DNA from: Sinorhizobium meliloti 4H41
Lineage (GTDB): Bacteria; Pseudomonadota; Alphaproteobacteria; Rhizobiales; Rhizobiaceae
NCBI RefSeq assembly: GCF_000375585.1
Contig: NZ_AQWP01000002.1
Location: 62,001-126,000 of the forward strand
DNA: 64,000 nucleotides
Reading direction: 5' to 3'
Each line of letters begins with the position of its first letter. The first letter of the stretch is position 1. Position numbers and translations under genes: made by a program. Below are positions 37,141 to 43,739 of this stretch, in pieces. Under the pieces are notes generated by a model, which worked only from the letters and a program-made list of their open reading frames with translations, was not told the origin of the DNA and ran no database searches.

Positions 37141-37380
37141 ATGTTCGATAATGAAGAGATCGGTATCCCCTGCCCCGAATGCGGCCATGAGACCAGTAAG
37201 CCCGTCGCTTGGGTGAAAGCGAACGACGAACTCCCTTGCAGGAGATGTGGGACTGCCATCGTGTTGGAGAATGAAAAGCACTTGCTCACGATCGAGCAAG
37301 TCGCTCAGAACATGACGAAACTCAGACGATCGCTTGCAAAGTTTCGCAGGAATGCTCGTGGTGCGCGTTGGCACCGATGA
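37141..37380 (+). CDS. Small zinc-ribbon protein (79 aa)
   Basis: The N-terminal half carries CPECGHETSKPVAWVKANDE then CRRC, a four-cysteine zinc ribbon (CxxC...CxxC), followed by a basic helix (QNMTKLRRSLAKFRRNARGAR) that could contact nucleic acid. GGAG 7 bases before the ATG is a good ribosome site. The arrangement resembles small ribbon proteins of unknown role in rhizobia. The gene is alone, between the copy A RNA and the convergent secreted-protein gene. Confidence 0.7.
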   Translation: MFDNEEIGIPCPECGHETSKPVAWVKANDELPCRRCGTAIVLENEKHLLTIEQVAQNMTKLRRSLAKFRRNARGARWHR

Positions 37381-37453
37381 CATCCATCCGCCGCAAAAGA
37401 AATCCCTCCCCGAATGCGCTTCGAGGAAGGACTAGCATCCGTGTGAACCGTCT

Positions 37454-37756
37454 CTAGAAATTGAAATAGATCGTCACGCCCGGCCGCCGATGGTAGCGGT
37501 GATAGTCTCGATAGCTATAGTGCCTGTAATGGCGGGGATAGCACCTGCCGTAGTAGCGGCAGGAACGCGAAGCGTAGCGTCTGTTCCAGTGGCGCTGCGT
37601 GCGCCAATGGCGATGGCGGCGGTGATTGACCTGCTCGACAGCGTCGGTCTTCACCTGCTCCGGCGCAGGCACGAATATCGGTGCGGCGCTTGCCGGAAGG
37701 GAAAAAGGCGCAGTCAGGACTAAGGCTGTGAGGGCGGATAAGAGCTTTTTCATCAT
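37454..37756 (-). CDS. Small secreted Arg/Tyr/His-rich protein, paralogue B (100 aa)
   Basis: This is the paralogue of the 34457-34753 gene: signal peptide MMKKLLSALTALVLTAPFSL, FVPAPEQVKTDAVEQVNHRR, RSCRYYGRCYPR and the end RRPGVTIYFNF. The mature part is very rich in Arg, His and Tyr, and the high basic charge suggests an anionic partner (DNA, LPS or peptidoglycan). AAGGAG lies just before two tandem ATGs; the second (37753) has the better spacing. Function unknown. Confidence 0.8.
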   Translation of the reverse strand: MMKKLLSALTALVLTAPFSLPASAAPIFVPAPEQVKTDAVEQVNHRRHRHWRTQRHWNRRYASRSCRYYGRCYPRHYRHYSYRDYHRYHRRPGVTIYFNF

Positions 37757-37916
37757 CGACTCCTTCTCGCTGCCTATGAGCTTGGGCCATCATGCCTGAA
37801 CCGCTGATGAACGAGCCTTACTCAAGAAAATTCACTATCAAGGAAATATATCCCCGAAGTCCGCACGATTAATCGGGAAATCGTCCGACATTGAGTCGGA
37901 CTAAAGTCCAAGGAGT

Positions 37917-37941
37917 GGAACCGCTTGCTTATTTCCCCGTT
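37917..37941 (+). promoter_or_regulatory. RpoE2-type promoter of DUF1236 gene 1
   Basis: GGAAC at 37917-37921, 18 bases, TT at 37940-37941, 30 bases before the ATG. A GTCCGAC-N5-GTCGGAC inverted repeat lies just upstream and may be a terminator or regulatory site. Confidence 0.75.
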
Positions 37942-37970
37942 GAGTGACGAGTTCAACGAGAGGAAATGCT

Positions 37971-38372
37971 ATGAAGAAGCTCGTATTTATTACTGCGACT
38001 GTCGCGCTCATCGCCAGCGGTGCTGTCGCGCAGCAAGCCGAGGGTACCAACGCGGCAACCGGCATGGTCGGCGGTGCCGCCACCGGCGCCATTCTCGGCG
38101 GCCCGATCGGGGCCGGGGTCGGCGCGGTGGTTGGCGCCACGCTCGGCGGCGCACTTACGCCGCCTCCCCCCGAAGTGGTCACTTATGTTCAGCAGCAGCC
38201 GGCACCGCCATCGGTCGTCGTTCAGCAGCCGATCGCGGTCGGCAAGCCTGTTCCCGAAACGGTTATGCTGACGCCGGTCCCGCAGAATCCGACCTATGCA
38301 TATGCGGTGGTCAATGAGCAGCGTGTCATCGTAGAGCCGAAATCGCGCACGGTCGTTCAGGTCATCAACTGA
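37971..38372 (+). CDS. DUF1236-type exported protein with glycine zipper, paralogue 1 (133 aa)
   Basis: A signal peptide MKKLVFITATVALIASGAVAQ is followed by a glycine-zipper stretch (GMVGGAATGAILGGPIGAGV, GAVVGATLGG) that could insert in a membrane, a Pro/Gln linker, and a C-terminal domain PVPETVMLTPVPQN, TYAYAVVNEQRVIVEPKSR typical of DUF1236. A paralogue lies at 39277-39684. The ATG at 37971 has GAGAGGAAATGCT upstream. Such proteins are common in Rhizobiales envelopes; their role is unknown. An RpoE2-type box precedes it. Confidence 0.82.
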   Translation: MKKLVFITATVALIASGAVAQQAEGTNAATGMVGGAATGAILGGPIGAGVGAVVGATLGGALTPPPPEVVTYVQQQPAPPSVVVQQPIAVGKPVPETVMLTPVPQNPTYAYAVVNEQRVIVEPKSRTVVQVIN

Positions 38373-38446
38373 CCTGACGGCGGTGAGAGCGGCCCTCGCA
38401 GGCTCGGTTTAAGGCCCCAGGCCGGCCCCGCGTTTATCGCCGGCCT

Positions 38447-38471
38447 GGAACTTACCCGCGGCGTGGCCGTT
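38447..38471 (+). promoter_or_regulatory. RpoE2-type promoter of the 24-residue microprotein
   Basis: GGAAC at 38447-38451, 18 bases, TT at 38470-38471, 26 bases before the ATG at 38497. A CCAGGCCGGC/GCCGGCCTGG inverted repeat at 38417-38448 abuts it and may end the preceding transcript. Confidence 0.75.
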
Positions 38472-38496
38472 CACTCGTGAAGAAAGGAGTTGATCG

Positions 38497-38571
38497 ATGA
38501 ATCAGATTATCTACCTCGTCGGCCTCGTTGTGATCGTGATAGCGATCTTGTCGTTCTTCGGCTTGAGCTGA
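38497..38571 (+). CDS. Single-helix membrane microprotein (24 aa)
   Basis: The frame reads MNQIIYLVGLVVIVIAILSF plus FGLS, one hydrophobic helix, with a near-perfect AGGAG ribosome site 8 bases upstream and its own RpoE2-type promoter. The combination of promoter, ribosome site and short hydrophobic frame makes coding likely despite the length. From memory similar 24-26 residue peptides recur in rhizobia. Function unknown. Confidence 0.7.
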   Translation: MNQIIYLVGLVVIVIAILSFFGLS

Positions 38572-38655
38572 ACTGAGAAGATCGTTCCATGGCGCGGCCA
38601 GCCGATCCCGGCTTTTCGCAGCTTCACCAGGGATTCCCGCGGATTTATTCGCAGC

Positions 38656-38803
38656 GGCGTACCGGAAACCGAGATTCAGACCTTCCCACCCGTTCGGCTC
38701 AGAGATAGCGTCCGCGTCGTAGCTGCATTGGAGCTACATCTTTCCCCGCATTTCGTTTGCCAAGCGGATGCGTGCCTGCCCCGCCATCGAGCGGGGCTTT
38801 TTT
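38656..38803 (+). ncRNA. Candidate small RNA, copy B, with intrinsic terminator
   Basis: This is the second copy of the element at 36817-36959, with the same ordered sequence blocks and the terminator GCCCCGC-CATCGA-GCGGGGC followed by six Ts (38778-38803). The middle parts differ by substitutions and small gaps that would break any reading frame. It lies 85 bases after the 24-codon gene. Duplicated terminators in otherwise diverged flanks support a transcribed, duplicated RNA. The 5' end is approximate. Confidence 0.6.
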
Positions 38804-38982
38804 ATCGCCGTAACTCCACGTCCCGCCGCGGCTTCGATGCGTGCGCGGTTGCGGCGGATGCGGCCGTAGACGCAGACAAATCACTGATCTGCCGGACTTT
38901 GGTCCCTGGGTCATAAGGCTCTTGGCCGGCCAAAGGTCCGATACGCTGGGCTGCCGGTTGCGATATTGTTCGCATGGAAGGC

Positions 38983-39122
38983 TGCAACAAATCCATCCGC
39001 GATTGTTGCAGAGAGATCGGGAGGTCCAAAGCCAGCCGCCGCTGGACGGCGGACCCCGCGAGTGGCCCCAGAGCGGCGTCCCAGTAGTCCCTTCGGGCAG
39101 CGTCGCTCTGGGGCTTTCCCCA
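38983..39122. other. Strongly structured intergenic element (three hairpins)
   Basis: Three strong inverted repeats occur in 140 bases: TGCAACAA-N12-TTGTTGCA (38983-39010), CCGCCG-N5-CGGCGG (39036-39052) and GCCCCAGAGCG...CGCTCTGGGGC (39065-39114), the last overlapping an alternative CTGGGG-CTTT-CCCCAG hairpin (39107-39122). Its strand is not clear. It lies in the 705-base gap between the microprotein and DUF1236 gene 2, about 100 bases before that gene's promoter. It is either an RNA or a repeat element; no protein is supported. Confidence 0.5.
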
Positions 39123-39221
39123 GGCGCCGGGTCGTGGCTGCAACTCGCCCGCCGTCACGGTATATTTCACCAAGGTAACGTATCGGTACTATATATCGAT
39201 GCTCAATCTTCAGTAAGATCA

Positions 39222-39246
39222 GGAACAAATTGGACGATTCGTCGTT
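39222..39246 (+). promoter_or_regulatory. RpoE2-type promoter of DUF1236 gene 2
   Basis: GGAAC at 39222-39226, 18 bases, TT at 39245-39246, 31 bases before the ATG at 39277. Confidence 0.75.
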
Positions 39247-39276
39247 CTATCATCGTATATCAAGGGAGTACGATAG

Positions 39277-39684
39277 ATGAACGCCAAGATCTTTATTGTT
39301 ACCGCGATCGCAACGGGCATCTTTGCCGCGCCCGCTATTGCAAACGACACCAACCAAGGTGCGGTGACGGGTGCCGCTGGCGGAGCCGTTACCGGCGCTA
39401 TTGTTGGCGGTCCCGTCGGCGCTGCCATCGGTGGCGCGGTCGGCCTCGTCGCCGGCGCGGTTATCGCTCCTCCGCCGCAGCAGGTCGTAACCTATGTGCG
39501 ACAGCAGCCGGTTCCCGCCGATACCGTTGTGCTGCAGGAGCGGATCGCCGTCGGTCGTCCGCTACCGCGGACCGTGGCGCTGACGCCCGTTCCAGAGAAC
39601 CCCTCCTACGCGTTCGCCGTGGTCAACAACCAACGCGTGATCGTCGACCCAAGAACCTACACGGTCGTCCAGGTCGTTCAGTAA
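39277..39684 (+). CDS. DUF1236-type exported protein with glycine zipper, paralogue 2 (135 aa)
   Basis: Paralogue of the 37971-38372 protein: signal peptide MNAKIFIVTAIATGIFAAPA, glycine zipper GAAGGAVTGAIVGGPVGAAI, linker APPPQQVVTYVRQQPVP, and C-terminal ALTPVPENPSYAFAVVNNQR. AAGGGAG precedes the ATG. Like the first copy it has an exact RpoE2-type box 31 bases upstream, so both copies appear to be under the same stress control. The function is unknown. Confidence 0.82.
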   Translation: MNAKIFIVTAIATGIFAAPAIANDTNQGAVTGAAGGAVTGAIVGGPVGAAIGGAVGLVAGAVIAPPPQQVVTYVRQQPVPADTVVLQERIAVGRPLPRTVALTPVPENPSYAFAVVNNQRVIVDPRTYTVVQVVQ

Positions 39685-39693
39685 GAGGCATTG

Positions 39694-39739
39694 GAGCGGG
39701 ATGAGGAAAGTCTATGCGCTTTTCAACCGCATCCCGCTC
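39694..39739. repeat. Palindrome GAGCGGGATG...CATCCCGCTC
   Basis: A perfect 10-bp inverted repeat with a 26-base loop starts 10 bases after the DUF1236 gene 2 stop. It could end that transcript although no T-run follows. The core GAGCGGGATG is, from memory, typical of rhizobial palindromic elements. Confidence 0.5.
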
Positions 39740-39797
39740 ACACTTATAGATCATGTTCATGATCCTGGTCGACACGGCCTGTAATCATCGTGGTCCA

Positions 39798-39834
39798 GAG
39801 CATTTCCGCGCTTCTTCGGTGCGCGGAAATGCTC
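39798..39834. repeat. Perfect 14-bp inverted repeat, 9-base loop
   Basis: GAGCATTTCCGCGC and GCGCGGAAATGCTC flank CTTCTTCGG-type loop sequence. It is the strongest hairpin in the 325-base gap 39685-40009 and probably another rhizobial palindromic element rather than a regulator site. No gene is seen in this gap. Confidence 0.5.
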
Positions 39835-39951
39835 ACGCACTCGTTTCCGCGCATTTCGAGATGGTGTGGCACATACACATCGCTTTTCAGCAAAAACTGA
39901 TTCGTGTAAAATTGCTGCTTCCTTCCGAATCGGAATCGCCCTCTATCGAGG

Positions 39952-39976
39952 GGAACCAAGGAATCATCCCGCCGTT
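39952..39976 (+). promoter_or_regulatory. RpoE2-type promoter of the 103-residue exported protein gene
   Basis: GGAAC at 39952-39956, 18 bases, TT at 39975-39976, 34 bases before the ATG at 40010. Confidence 0.72.
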
Positions 39977-40009
39977 TCCCCATAGGTTCGCTTCCGGAGG
40001 GCTGCCACC

Positions 40010-40321
40010 ATGTTTACCGCTTTGTTGATTGCCTCACTCGCGGCGCCTTCGAGTCTCGTCTCGGCCACCGCGACGGTCGATGATCTCCAGTCCGACTTCG
40101 AAACTGCCGTGGCTTGCCGGCAGATAGACGGCAGGAACGTATGGAAGGGTGAACTGGCCTATTACATCCAGTCCTATGTCTACGAAGGCGATGCAGCCGC
40201 TTCGGCTGACCGCGCCGACATGGCTGATGCCGTGCTGCCGGAGGACAACGAACCGGAGACGGTCAAGGAATTCGAAGAGGCCTGCTCACTTGCCGGGTCG
40301 ACCGGACACGCACGAAGGTGA
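40010..40321 (+). CDS. Small exported acidic protein (103 aa)
   Basis: The protein has a signal peptide MFTALLIASLAAPSSLVSA, then an acidic helical domain with two cysteines (VACRQIDG and EEACSLAGS) that may form one disulfide. GGAGG lies 8 bases before the ATG, and an exact RpoE2-type box precedes it. The family is not recognised. It is the last gene of the small-gene patch before the RIME copy. Confidence 0.72.
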   Translation: MFTALLIASLAAPSSLVSATATVDDLQSDFETAVACRQIDGRNVWKGELAYYIQSYVYEGDAAASADRADMADAVLPEDNEPETVKEFEEACSLAGSTGHARR

Positions 40322-40369
40322 CCGTTTTGGCGCAAGTCGATTGCCCCTCTCGATCACTACAGCGGCCGT

Positions 40370-40540
40370 TGCGCGTCTCGTAAGACGCGCGGCGCTGTAC
40401 AGGGATGAGAGCAGCGCCGCGTCTGCGGCGCGGGAAGGGTTCTTTCAGCCCAAGGACTTGGTCTGGCTGGATTCCTGTGACAAGCACAGGAATGAGGAAA
40501 ACAAGCCGCGGGGGCTATCCGAATTTCAACAGACCTCAGC
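40370..40540. repeat. RIME-like intergenic mosaic repeat, copy 2
   Basis: Begins GCGTCTCGTAAGACGCGCGG, continues AGCAGCGCCGCGTCTGCGGC, CAGCCCAAGGACTTGGTCTGG and ATTCCTGTGACAAGCACAGGAAT, and matches the 22.8-kb copy over its length except for the about 45-base stretch it lacks. It ends at the stop of the convergent GlxA-type gene. Confidence 0.8.
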
Positions 40541-41537
40541 CTGATGCGTCCGGTGTAACGCCTGCGCCACGTGCACTGCGCATTTTCAATGCGCTCGTCC
40601 GGTATTCGCGGCGATAGGCGCGCGAAAAGGCGGAGAGACTGTCGAATCCGCAACGCAGGGCGATGTCACGCATCGGAATTCCGGTATCACGTACAAGCCG
40701 GTGGGCGACCTGCAGCCTGAGGCGCAGGTAATAGGCGCCGGGGCTCGTCGAGAGGCCTTTGGCGAAGAGCGTTTCGAGCTTGCGCTGCGAGACGGAAAGC
40801 CGGCGCGCCAGCGCCGCGACGGTCATCGGACGCTCGAGCGTGCGCTCCATGAGCCTGATGGCCGCGGCAAGCTCCGGGTCGCGTGCCTCTATGCGGCCGA
40901 GCGAGACGAAAGGCTGGACATCCGTCGGGCCGTGCATCTGGTCGTAGACAAAAATGCTCGCAACATCGAGCGCCAGTGCAGGCCCGAGCCTCTCCGAGAC
41001 GAGATGCAGCATCATGTCGAAGGTCGGCGACGCGCCGCCTGAGGTCCAGTATTTTCCGTCGATCACGAAACGGTCGCCGATCACCTCCAATTCCGGAAAA
41101 GCCTGGCTGAAATCTTCGAGCTCCTCCCAATGGGCCGTAGCCTTGCGGCCATTGATGAGCCCGGAACGGCCGAGCAGCCAGCACCCGGATTCGACGCCTG
41201 CGACGATGTCGAAATGTCGCGCACATTCCTGCAGGGTCGCGAGAAAGCGCTTGCCGGCGTGCCTGTGAAGATTGAACCCGCCGATGATGAGAAGAAGATC
41301 TCCCACGACGGGCAAGGTGAAACTTCCGTCCACGGCAATCGGCACGCCGCAGGTCAGCATCACCGCCTGGCCGTCGGCGGACAGAAGCCGCCAGCGGAAG
41401 ACCTCGTGCCCCGCCACTCGATTTGCCGCGCGCATCGGATCGAGGACCGAGGCAAAGGACATGATCGACGATTCGGGCAGGACGACCACCACGACTTCAA
41501 TCGGCGATTGTGCAGAACGGTTCGCAATCATGCGCAT
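40536..41537 (-). CDS. GlxA-family transcriptional regulator (DJ-1 domain plus AraC helix-turn-helix)
   Basis: The 334-residue protein has an N-terminal DJ-1/PfpI-like domain (IEVVVVVLPESSIMSFASVLD; GVESGCWLLGRSGLING, with a Cys at the nucleophile-elbow position) and a C-terminal AraC domain (MTVAALARRLSVSQRKLETLFAK, DIALRCGFDSLSAFSRAYRR). Such regulators (GbdR, CdhR, ArgR types) sense small amines or amino acids. The start is 41537 or 41531; a TTG 12 codons upstream is less likely. Two 17-base direct repeats 21 bases apart overlap the start. No target operon is adjacent except the divergent outer-membrane protein. Confidence 0.88.
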   Translation of the reverse strand: MRMIANRSAQSPIEVVVVVLPESSIMSFASVLDPMRAANRVAGHEVFRWRLLSADGQAVMLTCGVPIAVDGSFTLPVVGDLLLIIGGFNLHRHAGKRFLATLQECARHFDIVAGVESGCWLLGRSGLINGRKATAHWEELEDFSQAFPELEVIGDRFVIDGKYWTSGGASPTFDMMLHLVSERLGPALALDVASIFVYDQMHGPTDVQPFVSLGRIEARDPELAAAIRLMERTLERPMTVAALARRLSVSQRKLETLFAKGLSTSPGAYYLRLRLQVAHRLVRDTGIPMRDIALRCGFDSLSAFSRAYRREYRTSALKMRSARGAGVTPDASG

Positions 41538-41567
41538 AACGTCAAATTTTATGCGCAGTATGTCAAA
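41530..41567. promoter_or_regulatory. Candidate AraC-type direct-repeat operator over the GlxA-family start
   Basis: On the plus strand, ATGCGCATAACGTCAAA (41530-41546) and ATGCGCAGTATGTCAAA (41551-41567) agree at 14 of 17 positions and begin exactly 21 bases apart, two helical turns. Direct repeats of this length and period are the usual binding mode of AraC-family dimers, so autoregulation is likely. Confidence 0.5.
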
Positions 41568-41795
41568 TGGCAAACGGGCGTTCGGGCATTATCGACCGGC
41601 AATCGATCTCTTCGCGGGCATTTGCAGGCCCGCTCGGAGATGATGTTCCCCTTTTTCCGCTACTTTCGGAAGGGCCGGCCGGACGAACCGCCGGCCCTCT
41701 TTCTTTCCCCTGGAACGGGCGGTTCGAGGGCGTTGTTTTTCGCAGACTCGCTCCCGATATGTTGCTAATCTCTGCCGCAACAACAGGAGGCATCT

Positions 41796-42446
41796 GTGAT
41801 GATCAGAAATGTGCTTGTTGCAGTCTTCGGGGCTTCGCTGCTCGGGGGAGCGGCCCATGCAGCCGATTTGGCACAGGCACCGGAGCCGGCGCCGACGGTC
41901 GAGGCGGTATCCAGCTTCGTATGGACGGGCGGTTATCTCGGCCTGCAGGGCGGGGGTGGCTGGTTGAACAGCGACCTCAGCGTCCCGGGCGGCAGCGCCT
42001 CCGAAAAATTCAGCGGCGGCCTCTTCGGCGCCTTCGCCGGCTACAACTATCAGCATGGCGACTGGGTCGTCGGCGTCGAGGGCGATGTCAGCTATAACTG
42101 GAACGATGAGACCGTCACCGTCTTCGGGTCCAACACCGAAACCGGGACGGATGTTTCCGGATCCGTGCGCGCCCGCCTCGGCTACACCGTAAACGACCGG
42201 ACGCTGATTTACGGCACAGGCGGTTGGGCTGTAACGCGCGGCTTCGTCGATGTCGCCGGCGCGTCCAAGGAAAAGGAAACCTTCAACGGCTGGACCATCG
42301 GCGCAGGCGTCGACTACGGCTTCACCGACAGCGTCTTCGGACGCGCGGAATATCGTTACAACGATTTCGGAGACAAGGATGTGGGCGGCGTCGATGTCGA
42401 CCTCGACCAACACCAGTTTACCGTCGGCGTCGGCGTGAAATTCTGA
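41796..42446 (+). CDS. Outer-membrane beta-barrel protein (Omp25/Omp31-like)
   Basis: The 216-residue protein has a signal peptide MMIRNVLVAVFGASLLGGAAHA, then an eight-stranded barrel pattern of alternating strands (FVWTGGYLGLQGGGGW; GLFGAFAGYNYQHGDWVVGV; VSGSVRARLGYTVNDRTLIY; FGRAEYRYNDFG) and ends QHQFTVGVGVKF, with the C-terminal Phe required for BAM-mediated insertion. This is the rhizobial/Brucella surface-antigen porin-like family. AGGAGG precedes the ATG, and a weak GGAAC-N19-TT box lies at 41710-41735. Confidence 0.9.
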   Translation: MMIRNVLVAVFGASLLGGAAHAADLAQAPEPAPTVEAVSSFVWTGGYLGLQGGGGWLNSDLSVPGGSASEKFSGGLFGAFAGYNYQHGDWVVGVEGDVSYNWNDETVTVFGSNTETGTDVSGSVRARLGYTVNDRTLIYGTGGWAVTRGFVDVAGASKEKETFNGWTIGAGVDYGFTDSVFGRAEYRYNDFGDKDVGGVDVDLDQHQFTVGVGVKF

Positions 42447-42470
42447 TCGCCGCAGGAGTTTCGATCAATG

Positions 42471-42493
42471 ACCCGGCAATCGCCGGGTTTTTT
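42471..42493 (+). terminator. Rho-independent terminator of the outer-membrane protein gene
   Basis: ACCCGGC-AATC-GCCGGGT followed by a run of Ts, starting 25 bases after the stop codon. Confidence 0.85.
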
Positions 42494-42601
42494 CTGGAGG
42501 CATATCGGCTCCGCCATGAGGACGCAGCAGGCATCAGGAGACGGGGTTGCGGAACCGGGACGGGATGTAACCGCGCACGCCGAAACATACGGGGAGGAAG
42601 G

Positions 42602-42865
42602 ATGGGAAGATTTCTGGAGTTCTTGGGCGGTGCGATCGTCATCGGAACGCTGGTTTTGCTGGCGATGACACTGGTTCCCTCTCCCGACGTGAGGACCCTC
42701 GTCGCCGTCCTCCCCTGGGCCTTTCCGGCGATTGCCGGCGGCCTCCTCCTCGTCGCCTTCGGCGCGATGCTCGACCACCTTGCCGCCATACGCTCGGCGG
42801 CAGACCGGCAGGCCGATATTTTCCAGCAATTGCTCGAGCGGCGAAACACAGCGAAGAAGGAGTGA
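42602..42865 (+). CDS. Small membrane protein with two helices (87 aa)
   Basis: GRFLEFLGGAIVIGTLVLLA and LPWAFPAIAGGLLLVAFGAM form two membrane helices, followed by a cytoplasmic helix rich in Ala/Arg/Gln (IRSAADRQADIFQQLLERR), possibly coiled coil. GGGGAGGAAGG precedes the ATG. The upstream in-frame reading is a shadow of the outer-membrane gene. The function is unknown; it is convergent with the PCC-domain gene. Confidence 0.7.
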   Translation: MGRFLEFLGGAIVIGTLVLLAMTLVPSPDVRTLVAVLPWAFPAIAGGLLLVAFGAMLDHLAAIRSAADRQADIFQQLLERRNTAKKE

Positions 42866-42881
42866 GGCTCGCCCTCGACCG

Positions 42882-43739
42882 TCACTCTTCGACGATCAGC
42901 ACCTCGAACGTTATGCAAACGGCGTCAACGCCGTAGGCTATCTCACCCTCGAAAATGGTGCATTCCGTATCGACGATCGCGATGTCGAGCTTCGCTTTGG
43001 CCTGTCCGCTCCGCTCGGGTGAAAGCGTCCCCTTGCGAATGAGCAATTCCGAAGCGGCCGATTCCATGACCTGGCCGTCGGCGAACGTGCAGCCGACGAG
43101 GCTGCCGATGCCGTGCAACGTCGCCCGTTCGATTCCGTGCTCGGCTGCCGTGCGCTCGATCGCCGAATGGATCGGTTCGTTCGGCTTCAACCGGCAGAGA
43201 ACGGCGCGCCGCGGAGTGATGGCCGGTGCGGCGGCATGAGGCACAGGCGTGAACAGACGGAATCGGGTCTCGCTGTCCTCCAGCTGATCCATGATGGCGC
43301 CCGACAGTATCCAGGCTTCCGCCTCCACCGGTTCGGCGAATTGCGAATCCTTCGGCATCACGTGCCCGGCCGCGCGGAAACCGTCCTCGTGCCGCCAGAC
43401 ACCATGGCCGTGCAGGAACGGCTCCCCGTCGCGCCGGCCGAATGTCATGACCAGATCTTCGATGGGCGCGCGGCCATTAGGCGCATGTATGTCGCTGTAC
43501 CAGGCGGCATGAAGACCGTCATGCGAGAGAGTCGGTGCGACATAGGCAAGCGGCGCAAACGCACCGCCCCTGACCTCTACGATCGCGCTGTCGCAGCCTT
43601 TTTCAGCGAGCGCCTCGTGGACGGCTTCGAGCACGCTCCGGCCCGGTTTGAAGGTCAATCGCGTCTTCTCGGCGTGGCACCCGAGAGAGATCACCCTCGG
43701 CGTGAACGGCACGCCGGGTTGGCGGAGGCTCCGCATCAT
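42882..43739 (-). CDS. Protein with two PCC (DUF296) domains (285 aa)
   Basis: Two tandem copies of the plant-and-prokaryote conserved (PCC/DUF296) domain are visible: the first at about residues 20-130 (FKPGRSVLEAVHEALAEKG, the HDGLHAAWYSD stretch), the second at about 155-285 (RRAVLCRLKPNEPIHSAIER, GIGSLVGCTFADGQ, HGIERATL). Stand-alone bacterial PCC proteins are trimers, sometimes metal-binding; the function is unknown. ATG at 43739 overlaps the SDR stop. As the last gene of the catabolic cluster it may bind an intermediate or regulator ligand. Confidence 0.85.
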   Translation of the reverse strand: MMRSLRQPGVPFTPRVISLGCHAEKTRLTFKPGRSVLEAVHEALAEKGCDSAIVEVRGGAFAPLAYVAPTLSHDGLHAAWYSDIHAPNGRAPIEDLVMTFGRRDGEPFLHGHGVWRHEDGFRAAGHVMPKDSQFAEPVEAEAWILSGAIMDQLEDSETRFRLFTPVPHAAAPAITPRRAVLCRLKPNEPIHSAIERTAAEHGIERATLHGIGSLVGCTFADGQVMESAASELLIRKGTLSPERSGQAKAKLDIAIVDTECTIFEGEIAYGVDAVCITFEVLIVEE

